This document shows, piece by piece, positions 1 through 11,866 of a DNA stretch of 64,000 bases (the stretch's first letter is position 1; each line of letters opens with the position of its first letter). The stretch spans positions 1,522,501 to 1,586,500 of the forward strand of contig CM041197.1 in assembly GCA_023078555.1 (NCBI GenBank), written 5' to 3'. Under the pieces are notes generated by a model that saw nothing but the letters and a program-made list of their open reading frames with translations, was not told the origin of the DNA and did no database searches. The position numbers were made by a program, and so were the translations under genes. Source of the DNA: Ulva prolifera. Taxonomy: Eukaryota; Chlorophyta; Ulvophyceae; Ulvales; Ulvaceae.

Positions 1-315
1 TCGCATAGTGACAAGGTCAAGCACACATCGCAGCCAGCATTTACACTGGAGACAACAGGCGCACATCGCCTTCAGTTGCAGCCTCGCAGAAAGAGCAGAT
101 CCACATGCATGCATGGCCGCGCACGCCGTTGCCATTGCCGCCCTGTGATGCAGACAAGGGGGCTGGTGCCATTGCACGGAACGGCTGCACGGCCGCGGGG
201 CCACATATCGGAGGTTGCGAGATTACCTGACCAACACAGAAACATGCAGAGCAGCGTCGCAACGGGAAAGCTGTTCAAGACACAGGGCAGTGAGCCCCAA
301 AAAGCGGAGCGGCAC

Positions 316-1983
316 CTGAGAGGTGGACAGGGGGACGCTCAGTTCCCAGGAGGGCCGGGTGGTGGTGGAGTCGAGGTCGTAGATGATATGGTACGCGTAC
401 CCCGCGCCGCCCTTGCGCTTCACGCTGTGTGCTATGATGCCCCGGCACCAGCCCTCTCGCTCCCAGTGCCTCCTGCACAGGGGACGGGCGTTTCGAGGAG
501 GTGGACGCTGCTTTGTGCTAGGCGGCAACTGGCACAACTGGGGCAACATGCCGGAAGGCTGCATCCCATGTGATCGCCCGTGTCCATGGCGCTTGCACCA
601 AATCAGCTTCGGTTTACATCAGTCCTTTTCATTTCAAATATGCGGAACCCAGTACACCGCTGGTGTATATGTGCTGAGTCTCGCCCGGGCCCTCAAGCAT
701 GCTGCACTGTGAAAGAGATGGGGCGCCTGTACAATGCGGAGGGCTGGAAAGGACGCACTCGATGACTAGCCCTTGGAGCTCCACCTCATTGATCTTGTCC
801 CGCAGGTTTGCCGGGCACGCCTGCTCGAGCGCACGCTGCCGTGCAGGCTTCCCCTTCTTGGCGCCCCGGACTCCCCCCCCACCGCTAACCCCGCTCGGCG
901 CTCCCGCCGTCGTGCTCGCCGTGTCCTCGCTCGGCCGCTTCCCATGCGTGCTGCGGCCGGCGCCGGGGCCGCCGGCCGACGCGACCGGCGTGCCGGCGCT
1001 GCCCGGCGTCGCACGGCCGACGCTGTGGCCAGGCGCGGACGCGCGGAACCCTGACGGCGGGGAGGCGCCGTTCGGGGCCATGGAGGGGTGCGCCATGAGG
1101 TGCGGCGGCACCCTGTGGCCGGGCGCATGCATGCGCTGCTGGTGCGGGGACACCGCCGCGCCGTACACCCCCTGGGGCGTTCCCCTGCACCGCAGTTGCT
1201 GATGATCCTGTTGCACTAGCGCTGCGATTGTAATCAACGTCATCTTACCGGCGGATTGGGCAGGTCAAACACAGGGGAGCCGATGCGCACCATGCGCCAT
1301 GCATGCATGTGCGGGCCGGGACAAAAGCGCACACAACACGCACATGCGTGCATGGTGCCTCGTTCATGGCACGTTGCCACTGAGTGCGCAGCTCAATCAC
1401 ATCACCAGCTCCAGCCGTCTGCTGTGTGTGTCGGCCTCGCTGCAGCTGCCTGCTGTGGAGCAGCTGGCGCCCGTGCGCGCAGCATGCAGCGGCACAGGGT
1501 TCACCAGACGCCGGCCGCACTCGGTCACTCAAACAGCGCATCAGATCTGGTGGCGCCTGAACGCAGCCCTCACAAAGGCACGCAGCAGCAACCGCATTGA
1601 CGGCGGTGCCCACGGCGCACCGCTTCCGCCGTGTGTCGGCACCTCCGCCAGGGGCACGGGGGACAGAGTGGGGGGCCGCACGTTTGGATCGGCGCCTGCG
1701 CCGCGGCAGCGGGCACATGCATGCCGGCTGCAGCCGGCTTCATCTGGCGCCGTGCGGCGCCGGCGCCGTGAGCCATGCGCTGCTTCGCAAGCTGCGCGTT
1801 CTGTGCAAGCTGCGGCGAGACGGCGCCGTTGGGGGCGCCGGGCGGAAGGCCCCCCGGGCTCGCTAGGCCCCCCGGGCTGCCAAGCTGCGCCATGAGTGTT
1901 GGAGACTGCAGAGACGGCGGAGGGAGCTGGCCGGAACGCAGGGCGCGGACCTCCGGGTCCCTGGCGACCTCTGCGATCGTCGC
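316..1983 (-). CDS. Unrecognised nuclear protein gene, GC-rich 3' exons (possible Tudor/Agenet-like module)
   Basis: Three exons join in frame on the minus strand: 1983-1682, 1184-759 and 472-316, with donors of the form GTGCGG or GTGCGT and acceptors ending in CAG. The first two encode a Pro/Ala/Gly/Gln-rich, probably disordered stretch. A basic patch (GAKKGKPARQRALEQ) follows. The last exon encodes a compact segment with WCRGIIAHSVKRKGG, then YHIIYDLDST and a Trp-Glu pair. The spacing of the aromatic and YD residues recalls Tudor/Agenet folds of EMSY-like chromatin proteins, but this is a weak inference and I do not recognise the family. The exon at 316 ends in phase 0, so further exons probably lie to the left, perhaps past the window edge. 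The first visible exon starts at an acceptor, so upstream exons exist. The low-GC exons at 2.7-4.0 kb on the same strand may be the 5' end of this gene. Confidence 0.5.
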
Positions 1984-2748
1984 CTGTGGCACAGGCGGCC
2001 GTTATTACTCGTGAATCTGTGTCAGCGCAGTCCCTGCCGATGAAAACCACAAAGCGGCCATGGCTCTAGATGGAGCGGTCTGACTATGGCACACACTTGT
2101 GGAGTGCACAGTGCGCACAGAATGCTGCAGCAGGGCCGCAATCAAGTCGCAAAGAATCACAATCCCCGGCAGATGCGCATCGTTTGCAGCAGTGGATGTT
2201 GCGCATACGGAGCGGCTGGGGTGTGGGTGCATGCTGGAGGGTGGGGTGGTGGCCACGAGTGTCCGGGTCATGCGAACCGTCCTAGAGTCCGGTGCGGTGT
2301 CTGGGGCGTTTCGGCGGTGAACACGCCGCACCGCTGGGGCAGGTGTGCAACGCAGTGCGCGTTCAGGAGGGCTCTCTCAGTTGTTGAGGCCAGAGGGGCG
2401 CAGGGCGAGAGGTGCTGAAACACGATATAGATACGCAGCAGGTTGGCAGGGCGGCGCAAGGGTCCTGGGGCTGTCGTTCGCAGCTGGGTGGCTGTTGCCG
2501 TGAGGTTGTGTGCGCTTCTTGTGGCATGCCAGCACAATGGTTGTGGAGGTGGTGCAGGTCGTCAGGCGAGGGTGCTCGGGGACACTCCATCCGTGTTCAG
2601 CTCACGGATGGAGTGGCAACCAGACAGAACTGATGTGTGTGCGTCCTGTGTGAGGCCAGGCTTCAATGCGCAGTAGCGCTTCACGGGCAGGTGCACACAG
2701 GCGCAGATGAGGCCAGGGACCTGTGCTGTGTGCATTGTGGGGCAGTAC

Positions 2749-4042
2749 CTGGTGCACAGAGTCATCGATATTCAGCAGCTGTCTGGTTTGGGTCAGAAGT
2801 GTTTCCACGCCCTGCACGGTGAAAGGCACTGTCAAGCTGCCGAGCAATGGGCGACCACACCTCAGTACAAACAGAAAACATTCAGCACAGATGGCAATCG
2901 ATATCTCAAATGTTTCGTGGCTGACAGGTTCGCCTGAGTGAGTTTTCAAGCTTTCCTTGACGAGGCTTCCCTGGAGCTGTTCATCAGCTCTGGGTGGGCA
3001 GCACCAGCAGTGCAACATGAGACACCTCCAGCATTGCAAGAGCCCCGCAAGAAAGCGCTGAGACATGAGCAGAGGATAAGGGCGATGTTTACAGTGGGGG
3101 AACGTTCCCATCCTATGTTCTGCAGCTGCAGTGCCTTCACCAGGCTCCGGTACGCGAGATGGGCTTCGCTCTGCAGCCTGTCCATCGGAAGATGTCCACA
3201 GGAAGTACTGGAGGTTTCCTTGAATTGCTCAGCGGGGCTGGCTTTGGCGGGCCAGTGCCGGATCTCTACTGAAAACAAGGTAAGGGAGGCCTTCCGACCG
3301 CATGGCGCAGCGTCAGTCGCACCTTCAGCCCTCGCTCGTGTGCAAGCAGTCGACCTGCGCTGAGGAGGGTTGTGATTGGCCACAGGCAGTACTTTCTGAG
3401 TTTTTCTGAGCTACTCCTGGCCGGTGAAACAGAAGTCGCCATGCATGCGAGCCGATGCGCTGCCGGCCGTGTCCGCGTTTCACGGACATCCAGTTTGCCC
3501 GTTGCTCCGCGACGGGCACCGAACACAGCATGTACGATTCCCCAGAATTCAGAACAAGACTTGCACCCTTGCTGTGCCCGCTCTACGTTCTGTTCCTGAG
3601 GCTCATTCTCAGGTTCTGTGCAGTGTGCGACATAGACCACAGCATCGATCCCAGCTACCAACTTGGTTCACCTAAGTTTCGAGCGTGCGGCAGCCTTGTT
3701 GTTTCAGAAAGCGCTTCATCCTCACAATGATCCAAACCAGGGTTCAGCGGCAGGCCGTGCCGTGCAAGGTGTGTTTCATTGGTGCTTTCGTCACCCATCG
3801 CTTCGTCGCTGATTCTGGGCACATTCGTCCACTTCAGGTACATACAACCCGCTTGCCCAGAAGACTGCAACAGGAAGAAAAGTGTTCTTGATGTGCATGT
3901 ACGCAGTGGTGATCCACTCGTCCAGTTCATTGCTGTGCAAGCAACCAGAAGCATGTATACATGAACGTCCTTGTGGTTCGCCTGAAGCCCCACACACTGC
4001 GAAGCGCACCGTCTGTTACCTTTGCCTGTTTATTATATGCAT
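2749..4042 (-). CDS. Unrecognised gene fragments, low-GC 5' exons
   Basis: Plausible exons run leftward. A short first exon at 4042-4020 starts with ATG and ends at GTAACA. Exon 3932-3846 has acceptor TGCTTGCACAG and donor GTATGT, and encodes NELDEWITTAYMHIK. Exon 3268-3141 has acceptor CTTGTTTTCAG and includes HWPAKASPAEQF. Exon 3057-2749 has donor GTACTG and includes SHETFEISIAICAE. The first two join in phase. A tiny exon near 3.68-3.70 kb would be needed to keep phase into the third. A further open stretch near 2.3-2.5 kb (containing LLRIYIVFQHLS) could continue the gene toward the GC-rich exons at 0.3-2.0 kb. I recognise no domain. Individual splice sites look good, but the whole model is tentative. 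Confidence 0.35.
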
Positions 4043-4051
4043 TGTAGTTAG

Positions 4052-7002
4052 ATGAAGTTGCAGTCACTGCGCCACCTGGTTATTAGCCATCGCCCTGTCC
4101 CAAGGCCAGCTCCGCGACGCATGACACATGACCGGAACAAACGACCCGTGGCACAGTTTGCCCGACAGCTCCTCATAATTTGGTGCTTGCTGCTGTAGGT
4201 CGCGATACGGCAGGCATGCACAAGTCCTGCGCCCTGCAGGCCCTCAATTCGCGGGAACAATGGAATTGCAACCTCTGCTGCCGCTCCCGCAACGATGGTG
4301 CGCATCCTGAATGCGTAAACAGCCAGCTATCTCGAAATGATGAGGCATATATTATGCCGCATTTGGCCCAAGAGATTGCTGTGGCGGTTGTGTATTACAG
4401 AGTTCTGTCATGCAGCCAACCACGGAGTACAAAATGTCAGAGCTCGAGATGTTCCAAGGCTCAAAGCGCCTACAGACGCAAGTGCTGAAAATTGCAGAGG
4501 ATACAGTGGCTATCCGGTCTCTGGACTGGGATAGGGATCGTTTTGACATCGAGTTTGCGTGCGATTCCCTCTCTGTCCTGCAGCTGATCGAGCTTTCCAG
4601 CGACTATCCTAGAGACACGTACAACCTGCATCCCCGGGGCCCTAACGTCCGCCCGTTAGGTCAGCATCCATGAGGTAGCTGCACCCATGATACCCTCGGC
4701 ATTCGCAGGCGTACCCACCCCCCACATCACATGGCTGGTACAGTGGAACCACAATATCGGCATGCCATACACTTGTCCTCTCTGCTCTGCTGGTGAGGCA
4801 GGCTGACCCCCTCCGTCCGCGATGTCTGGTCCTGCGGACGGCCGGTGTGCATGCGTGACGGTACCTCCGGCCACACTAGCTTGCTCTATGTAATACGGCA
4901 GCATGTGCCTGACTAGTCCCGCTTGCCAGGTACTCATCTCCCCGTGGCTATGGCTGCCCGACCATGCGTACACGTATATGCACACCTGGCCTCTTCTCAT
5001 CGTAAATATGCATGCATATGGCTCATGGTGGAACCACACGGAACGCGCACGCACACACTCAGGGGGTCCCGGCAGCTCAGGGCTGGGGATTGGGACTGTT
5101 CTGGATCAGCAGGATGCGCGGCCTCGTGGCCGCGCTTGCGTGCAATGTGCTTGTGCATTGCTGGTTAACATATGTTCCTGCTATGTGCCTTAGCCTTGCC
5201 TGGGGTGGTCCTGGTAGCCACACACGCACACCCTCCCAGGCAGCTGCGCGGAGCAGGCTGCAGGAGGGTAGCGCCACACCTCCCATGCAGCCGCATGCCC
5301 CACCCCCGCATGCATGCAGGCTGGAGAAGGGCACGACGTACAACTCCTACCTCATCTTCGGCGCCGACAAGACGGCGCTCGTCGACGCGTCGCACGAGAA
5401 GTTCGGCGCGCTGTACCTCGACGAGGTGCGCGCGCAGCTCGCGGCCGCCGGCCGCGACCGCATCGACTATATCATCGTTTCTCACACCGAGCCCGACCAC
5501 TCCGGCCTCATCCCCGCCCTCATCGACGAGTTCCCCGACGTCATCGTCACCGGCTCCAAGGTGCGCATGCTGCGCGCTGCGTGCTGCCATGCATGCGCAG
5601 AGGTCACTGGCGACATGGGGCTGGCGCCTCATGCAGGGGATCAGTGCTTTGTGAGCACGTGCTTGGTGCAATGTACCAGCAGAGACAACCCTCCCAACCC
5701 CTCCCCCCCCCCGTTCCGCCACCTGCTCCTTGCATGCATGCCATATGCGGCCACCCACACAAACCGTACTTCCGGCTTAATTATGCTCCAATCCACCAGC
5801 ATCGTGTGTAGCGGGCACTCCTGAGTCAGCAAAACAATTGCTCTCTTCGATCCGCCACTGCCGTTGGTCCCTGAGGGCCAGATGTGCACCGACACTGTCA
5901 GCAGCAGGTTGAGCTCACCCCCCCCACACACACATGCCCCTCGCATGCATGCAGGTGTCCCTCCGCTTCCTCGAGGGCCTCATGCGCAAGGAGTTCACCG
6001 GCGAGGCGGTCAAGGGCGGCGACGTCATTGCGCTCGGCGGCGGCCACGACATCGAGTTCGTGATGGCGCCCAACCTGCACTGGCCGGACTCGATGTTCTC
6101 GCTCGACCGCGCGACCAACATCATGTACACCTGCGATGCCTTCGGCAGCCACTACTGCACCGAGGACCCCTGGGACACGGACGTCCAGGCGATGCTGCCG
6201 CACTACCGCTTCTACTACGACTGCCTCATGAAGCCCAACGCGCGCTCCGTGCTCACCGCGCTGCGCAAGGTGCGTGCTGCGCATGCTGGGGGAGGGGGCT
6301 GTTGCGTCTGTCGTGGCGCGTCCTCGGGGAGGCGCGTCGGCCGCGCGGCATGGGGCTCGGCTGTGCGGAGGGCTGGAGACTGCGTGCTTCGGGCCTGCGT
6401 GCTGCTTGCGTGCATGGGGGTGATCAGAAGCAGGCCAGGAGGTGTCTGGGTGTCCTTGCTGTTGCATGGGCCTGTGTGAGTGCCGGCGTCGGGCGGTGCC
6501 ACTCACCGGTGGGGTGCTGCAGCACCTGTAGTGGTGAGCGATCGTCGGCGATTTTAGCTTTTCGTGTCCAATGCGTCATGCGTTGGAGTGTTGATTCGGG
6601 ACGTCGAGGCGTCAGCCTTTTCATTCCACCATGCGATGGTGCATGTTCAATTTGTGCCTGTCACAGGCATGTAGCGCGGCACGCAGGCATGTTGAACAAA
6701 TCACAGGAGCCCATGCCATTGCATGGCACAGCACAACAGCAGACCGCGAACCGTGTGCATGTGCAGGTGGAGGGGTGGGAGTACGACACGATCTGCAACG
6801 GCCACGGCCCGATGCTGCGCTACAACATGCCGGAGCTCGTCGAGGACTACCGGTCGTGGAGCGCGAGCATCGGCAAGGCCGCCGCGAGCGTCGCCGTGCT
6901 CTACATGGACAACTACGGCTACTGCGACCGCCTCAGCCAGCAGCTCGCCCGCGGCATCGTCAAGGCCAACATCGCGACCGAGATGGTCGACATGGCGCGC
7001 CG

Positions 7003-7044
<42 letters not shown>

Positions 7045-9108
7045 CTGTGCTGCGTGCTGTGCTGCGTGCTGAGTGTCACAATATACCATGCTGCATGGTG
7101 TGCCATGTCCTGCGGCATGGGCTGTGTGCTGTGCTGCGTGCCGCTGTCGGACGCCCACGGTCCGGCATCGGCCTGCCGGGTGTCACGACAACGCGTGATC
7201 CCGGCCCTGACCGCGGCGCGTGCTGTGCAGACGATGATCGACCACGCGGAGCTGCGCGCCATCCTCGGCACGTCGAAGGGCGTGGTGATCATGTGCCCCA
7301 ACAGCGCGAGCGCCGCAGCGCGCGAGACCCTCAACGTCGCCTTCAGCGAGCTCAACCCCAAGAAGCACCGCGTCGCGATCGCGGAGAGCTTCGGCGGCAA
7401 CGACGAGCCCGTGGACAAGCTGACGCGCGACCTCCTCGGCCTCGGCATCGAGCCTGCGTTCGTGCTGCGCATGAAGGCCGACCCCACCGAGCAGGTGCGG
7501 ACGCGCCTCAGTTCGCCGGTCCTAGCAGCATTGCCTGGTAGCGTGATATGGCACTCTGCCATGGCATGGCTTGAGCTCTCACGATTTGTACCGAGCAGGT
7601 GCGCACGCGCCCACCGCGAAACTCCTCCCCCGCCGATCCGCGATGCGTTTGCACTCGAGGGGTGTCCGGCGGGGCCCCGTGAGTCCACTCACAGAGCTCA
7701 CGACGAACACCACACACGTACGCTCTCACCGACGCCGGCACGCCTCACACCCCTGGCAGGCAGACCGTAGCCCTGTTGGCGGCCCGACGGGGTCCACTTG
7801 ACAGCATGCACAGCCTGTGCGTGACCAGGCTAGAGCAGCACAGGCGTTCCACGGTGTCACATCATCGCTGTCTGCTGACCTCAAAGCGCCAACCCCGGAG
7901 GGTCGATCGTGAATTGATGAGGACAGGATGCACACGCAGTCCTGCTGGAGTAGCAGCTACTTCTCATTTGTGTCACTATCTGCGGAGGCGACACGATCCC
8001 AGGCCGCCCCAGCCACTCTGTCAGTGCAATGTGCTGTTACAAGGACAACGCCAGCGAGGTGGGTAGCACCGCAGGCCACAGCTGCGGCACTGTGTCACAG
8101 CTGTGGCCGGGGTGCAGTGCTACCAGGAGTACGAGGAGGCGGGCACCGACCTCGCGCAGGCGCTCGGCAAGAAGGAGGCGATCGCGAAGCTGAAGAAGGC
8201 GATGCCGCCGCACATCTCCAAGGCGCTCGGCAAGCTGAGCAGCGGGCTGTACGTCGTGACGGCCGCCGGCCGCGCCGACGCGCGCTCCGCCATGATCGCC
8301 TCCTGGGTCGCCCAGGCCTCCTTCGAGCCCCTCGGCCTGACCATCGCGATCGCGAAGGACCGCGCGATCGAGTCGCTCATGCAGGTGCGCCGCCGCGTGT
8401 GTGCATGCATGCTGGCCATGCGTGTGGGTGCGAAGTGCGTCACGGCGACGGACGCTCGCGCAGTCAGTGAGATGGCCTGAGCGGTCGGCAGGCGGCGGTG
8501 GGGCGTGGCAGACACCGCAATGCCGGGGAGCTCGATTACGGCCTATCGTGCCCCGCAACAGGTGAAGGCGGTGGGCTGGTGCGCCGAGTTTGCGAGGCTG
8601 CTGTGTGTTTGTGTGTAGGTGGGAGACACGTTTGTGCTCAACGTCCTCGGCGCGAAGGAGGCGACGCCCGTGATGAAGCACTTCCTGAAGCGCTTCCCAC
8701 CCGGCGCGGACCGCTTTGAGGGCGTCGACACGCTGCAGGCCGCCAACGGCAGCCCCATCCTGCAGTCCGCGATCGCTCACCTCGAGTGCCAGGCACGCCC
8801 CCCCTCCTCCCCCTGCCCTGCCCCACGGAATCTACTCAGTCCAAAGACGCCTTGCCAACACATACTTGTACATGCGGGGGGTTGCCAGTGGTGCTCCCCA
8901 CTGAGTGCGGTCGCGCTTCCGTGTGCCCGGGCGCAAGCAGGCCCATGTGCATGTGTGTATACACACGAAGGCGGAGGGGGTGCAGGTGGAGTCGCGCATG
9001 GAGACGGCGGACCACTGGATCACGTACTGCACCGTCGACGTCGGCGCCGTGAAGGATGCCACGAAGAAGACCGAGGTCCACCGCCGCATCGTCGCCAGCT
9101 ACTACTAG
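4052..9108 (+). CDS. FLVB: Flavodiiron protein, B-type (FLVB / Flv3-like), chloroplast
   Basis: Ten exons: 4052-4078, 4199-4314, 4403-4558, 5320-5560, 5955-6269, 6767-6994, 7231-7494, 8118-8384, 8619-8792 and 8986-9108 (636 aa). All phases agree. Flavodiiron proteins of this class reduce O2 to water at the PSI acceptor side, usually as an A/B pair in the stroma. The beta-lactamase-like domain carries HTEPDH (155-160), then H222, D241 and H298. The full diiron ligand set (H155, E157, D159, H222, D241, H298) is therefore present, which points to the B/Flv3 type rather than A/Flv1. A flavodoxin-like domain starts near 327 with YMDNYGYCDRL (FMN site). A flavin-reductase-like domain covers about 480-636. 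The N-terminus (about 60 aa; Ser, Ala, Arg, no early acidics) looks like a transit peptide, but exons 1-2 are less certain. Introns 6 and 9 begin with GC. Intron 6 holds a run of 41 C. Exons 1-3 are much less GC-biased than the rest. Confidence 0.93.
7003..7043 (+). repeat. Run of 41 C inside FLVB intron 6
   Basis: An uninterrupted C homopolymer begins eight bases after the proposed GC 5' splice site at 6995. Read as protein it would insert about 14 prolines into the flavodoxin domain, which no family member has, so it is intronic. Its length may be unreliable in an assembly. Confidence 0.85.
8031..8075 (-). repeat. Dispersed repeat family A copy in FLVB intron 7
   Basis: Reading the minus strand, it shows GGTGCTACCCACCTCGC followed by TTGTCCTTGTAACAG, matching copies at 36-43 kb and 58.6 kb. 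It ends about 40 bases before the intron's 3' splice site. Confidence 0.6.
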
Positions 9109-10497
9109 GCGCCCCCGCAGCAGCTGCTGCCGCCTGCCGTGTAGGCCGCAGCTGTCGCGGCCTTGACTTGTCGTCGCCTGCTGGGTCTACCCGACAGACC
9201 TGCTCGACAGCTTGGCTGCGTGCATCGGCGTGGACGCTGATACCTATCATGCGCATGTGTGTGTGTGTAGATGCACAGCGCGCAGTGCAGCAGGAATGCC
9301 GCCTGTGATTGTGAGCGGCAGTTATGTAAGACAATTAGTTGGGATTGTGGAGAACTGAGGCGGGCTGTGGTACATGCCGGAGGCAGTGGCTTGGGCCCGG
9401 GCGGGTTCTGTACGAGCATAGCAACGGCTTCCAGGGTCGTGGGGAGCGGGAGGAGGTGGATGACCTCGGGGGGCTACGTCCTCAGATCCCCCGGCTTGTG
9501 CAGCTGGGCCGTGTCATGCGAGAACCCGCGGTGCGCGGCTCTGCAACGTTGCCGGACGAGCCAGGGCACCTGCCCTGGCCGGGTCTATGCGGACATTGAC
9601 ATAGTGTGAGCGGCCGACAACAATGGCCGACAACAACAGAGATGTCTGGGGTGCGTGGCCGCAGCTCGCCAATCGATGTGGAACGGCGTGGCCGTGACGC
9701 GGTGTAGTTCAGCAGCGGCGCAGTGTCACAGCTGCACCGTTGCTGGAGACTTTGCATGGCTGCCAGTTCCAGCTAGGAAGCAGTACCCCCGAGTGGCTCA
9801 TCGAGTTTGTGCTGTAACGATGGTTTCACGGGTCTGGAATCGGAGCCACGATCGTGCTCCGATTCTCCGCAGCATACTGATGACATGCTGTGTGGTGGAT
9901 GCACAGTACTGTAATACCAGGGACAGTGCTGTGAGGCCATTGCATTCCTACCTACAAGCTGATCAAGCACATTGCCATATTCCACGTACATATGCCTCAT
10001 TGCGTTCAGAGGCTGGCAGCTGTTAGATTTATTGCCATGCACGTGTTGGAAATTCCCTCCCACCAACGTACTTGTGCACACAGTGGTGTTTCACAGGGGA
10101 CACAGTGGCGCCTTACAGGGAGCACCAAGTCACGTTGACAGCGCTTGCAGCAGACATGCTGTGACAACACTGGACGTGTATCTGTCAGGCATTCTCGCCA
10201 TCCAGACTCTGGCATCAGACTGCGGAATCACCTGTGAAGCAATGCTTCATGCACTGCTGGTCAATACATTTCATGCAATCACGTGTCAAGCTTTGTTTCA
10301 ATTGAATTTTACGTCCACAAGTCAGCATTCCATCGCGAAGCTGCTACTGCTTGCAGGATGACGGAAAAGGCGTCATGGCAGGGTCGCCAAAAATCTAGAC
10401 AGGAAAAAATGATGGCGCCACCCACTCACCAAGCACATGATGCCGAATACCTGTACCGCCTTGTGTCTATGCGCTGCGTTGCATGCCATCAGCTGTA
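9109..10497. other. Intergenic, between convergent FLVB and MDP1
   Basis: Holds the 3' flanks of both genes. The first 500 bases are G-rich on the FLVB sense strand. I see no coding exon or strong repeat. Open frames here have no convincing splice sites or composition. Confidence 0.5.
9325..9329 (+). terminator. Candidate polyadenylation signal of FLVB (TGTAA)
   Basis: TGTAA is the usual green-algal poly(A) signal. This is the first copy after the FLVB stop, about 215 bases downstream. The pentamer is short, so chance is possible. Confidence 0.3.
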
Positions 10498-11866
10498 TCA
10501 GGTCACTCTGAGCGGCTTGCATCGTTGTCGCCTGAAGAATTGTTGAAGATGTCCATCCTGCACAACACATAATGCCTAGGCATCAGCCCAAGTGCAGGCA
10601 ACAGGCTGAACACTGTTGGCAAGAGTACAGTCAGACTGCCCTTTGCGACATCACCGCTCCATTCAGCCGTGCCAGACATGAAGATACGCTCAGACACAAG
10701 CTCTTCGACCGCGTGTGGCAAGTTCTTCATGACACATTGTCCGCTTGATGAGGTCGACAGATCACCCGATGCTGAGAGATGAAAACCGACAGCTACAGCA
10801 TCACAAGCAACAGGCAGTGGCCATAAAGGCTGCTGGTGAACGCACGCAGATCTGAGAGAGTCGACTGTGAGGCCATCTTCCACAAGAACACTGGTGACTC
10901 CCTGCTGTTGAGCCCGCTTGATATTGATGTGCTCATCTGCACCGCATGTCCTCTGGTCAGCCAAGTAGACACGGAACAAGGCCTGACTGTGCAGCCATGC
11001 TGGGCCCCTGCCTGCAAAGTTGGCAGCAAATTATCAAACGCTCGAGTGCAGGGAGGGCAGACAAGAGCGAGCGCCACACCATCAAAGAACACCATGTCAG
11101 CATGTTCGACCCCAGTCGCCTGACTGAGGGCATTCAGGTGTTTGTCCTTCCCTGTATTTGAGGGGTAGACCTCAAAGCCTATGAATCGGTCAAACAGCCC
11201 AAGCTCATGTAGGTAGCGCCGCGCCAAGTGGGGGGTGGGTGACCGTGACGCCACTGCAATTGGAATCGATGCATCCTGGAAAGATTCTAGCACAGGCACG
11301 GCTTCTGGGTACGTCCGGGGGGTTTTCCAGGTGCATTCACTGTAGCATGGCACACGGTGAGCGTTTTGAGCACGTGCCAACCTGAACACCAAGCAATCAC
11401 AGCCTGCTGGCTCATGCGAAGGACTCAATTGATGCGTGTACGGCCTGGCGATAGCGCGAGCCTCATGTGTGAGCTTTTTACAGGCACAAGCAGCACGAGC
11501 GTAGCGGTGACGCTGCAGCCGGAAGCGTGCTGTTTATGGCGACACAATTCGATGCGTCGATGCATGCTGCGCCCCGGGCAGAAGCATCTCTTGCGGCAGC
11601 TTTCAGTGACAAGATGGCACCGAATTGATGCGTGCCGTGTTGCAGTGCTCCTCGCGCACGGCTGCTCACCGCTGGTGGATGATTTTGACGGAAGTGTTCC
11701 GGGAAGGAGCACGTGGGCAATCGAGGGCCCTGAAGTCGCACCAATAGCAGGGCCACAGCGTATAGTCTAGATCAATCACGCAGAGCTTCGGTTTCCTGTC
11801 GGAAGACTCGAAGATACGTTTGCATCGGTCTTGTGCGAACTTGAACGACTGGTTCCCAGCGCTCAT
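10498..11866 (-). CDS. MDP1: Magnesium-dependent phosphatase-1 (MDP1-like), HAD superfamily
   Basis: Four exons on the minus strand: 11866-11742, 11339-11080, 10936-10846 and a short tentative last exon 10531-10498 (about 169 aa). It starts at a true ATG. Exon 1 carries the HAD motif I, VIDLDYTLWP (D32 nucleophile, D34). The join of exons 1 and 2 gives WPCYCEC, close to the plant MDP1 form. Exon 2 has motif II in IAVASRSPTP and ends in the acid motif, with MVFFDDE completed across the next junction. Exon 3 has NIKRAQQQGVTSVLVEDGL, the usual end of the fold. Family members dephosphorylate phosphotyrosine-like and sugar or glycated-amine substrates; the substrate here is unknown. No transit peptide is obvious, so it is probably cytosolic. 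Third-position GC stays low throughout. The last exon is the weak point, and the C-terminus could differ. Confidence 0.88.

Noticed and set aside
6995-7060. Polyproline insertion in FLVB
   Set aside because: Reading through the C-run would insert about 14 Pro and then hit a stop. Removing it as an intron restores the conserved flavodoxin segment.
5864-7072. 402-codon plus-strand open frame
   Set aside because: It runs out of frame through FLVB exon 5, then through introns and the C-run. The true exons have conserved flavodiiron residues in other frames.
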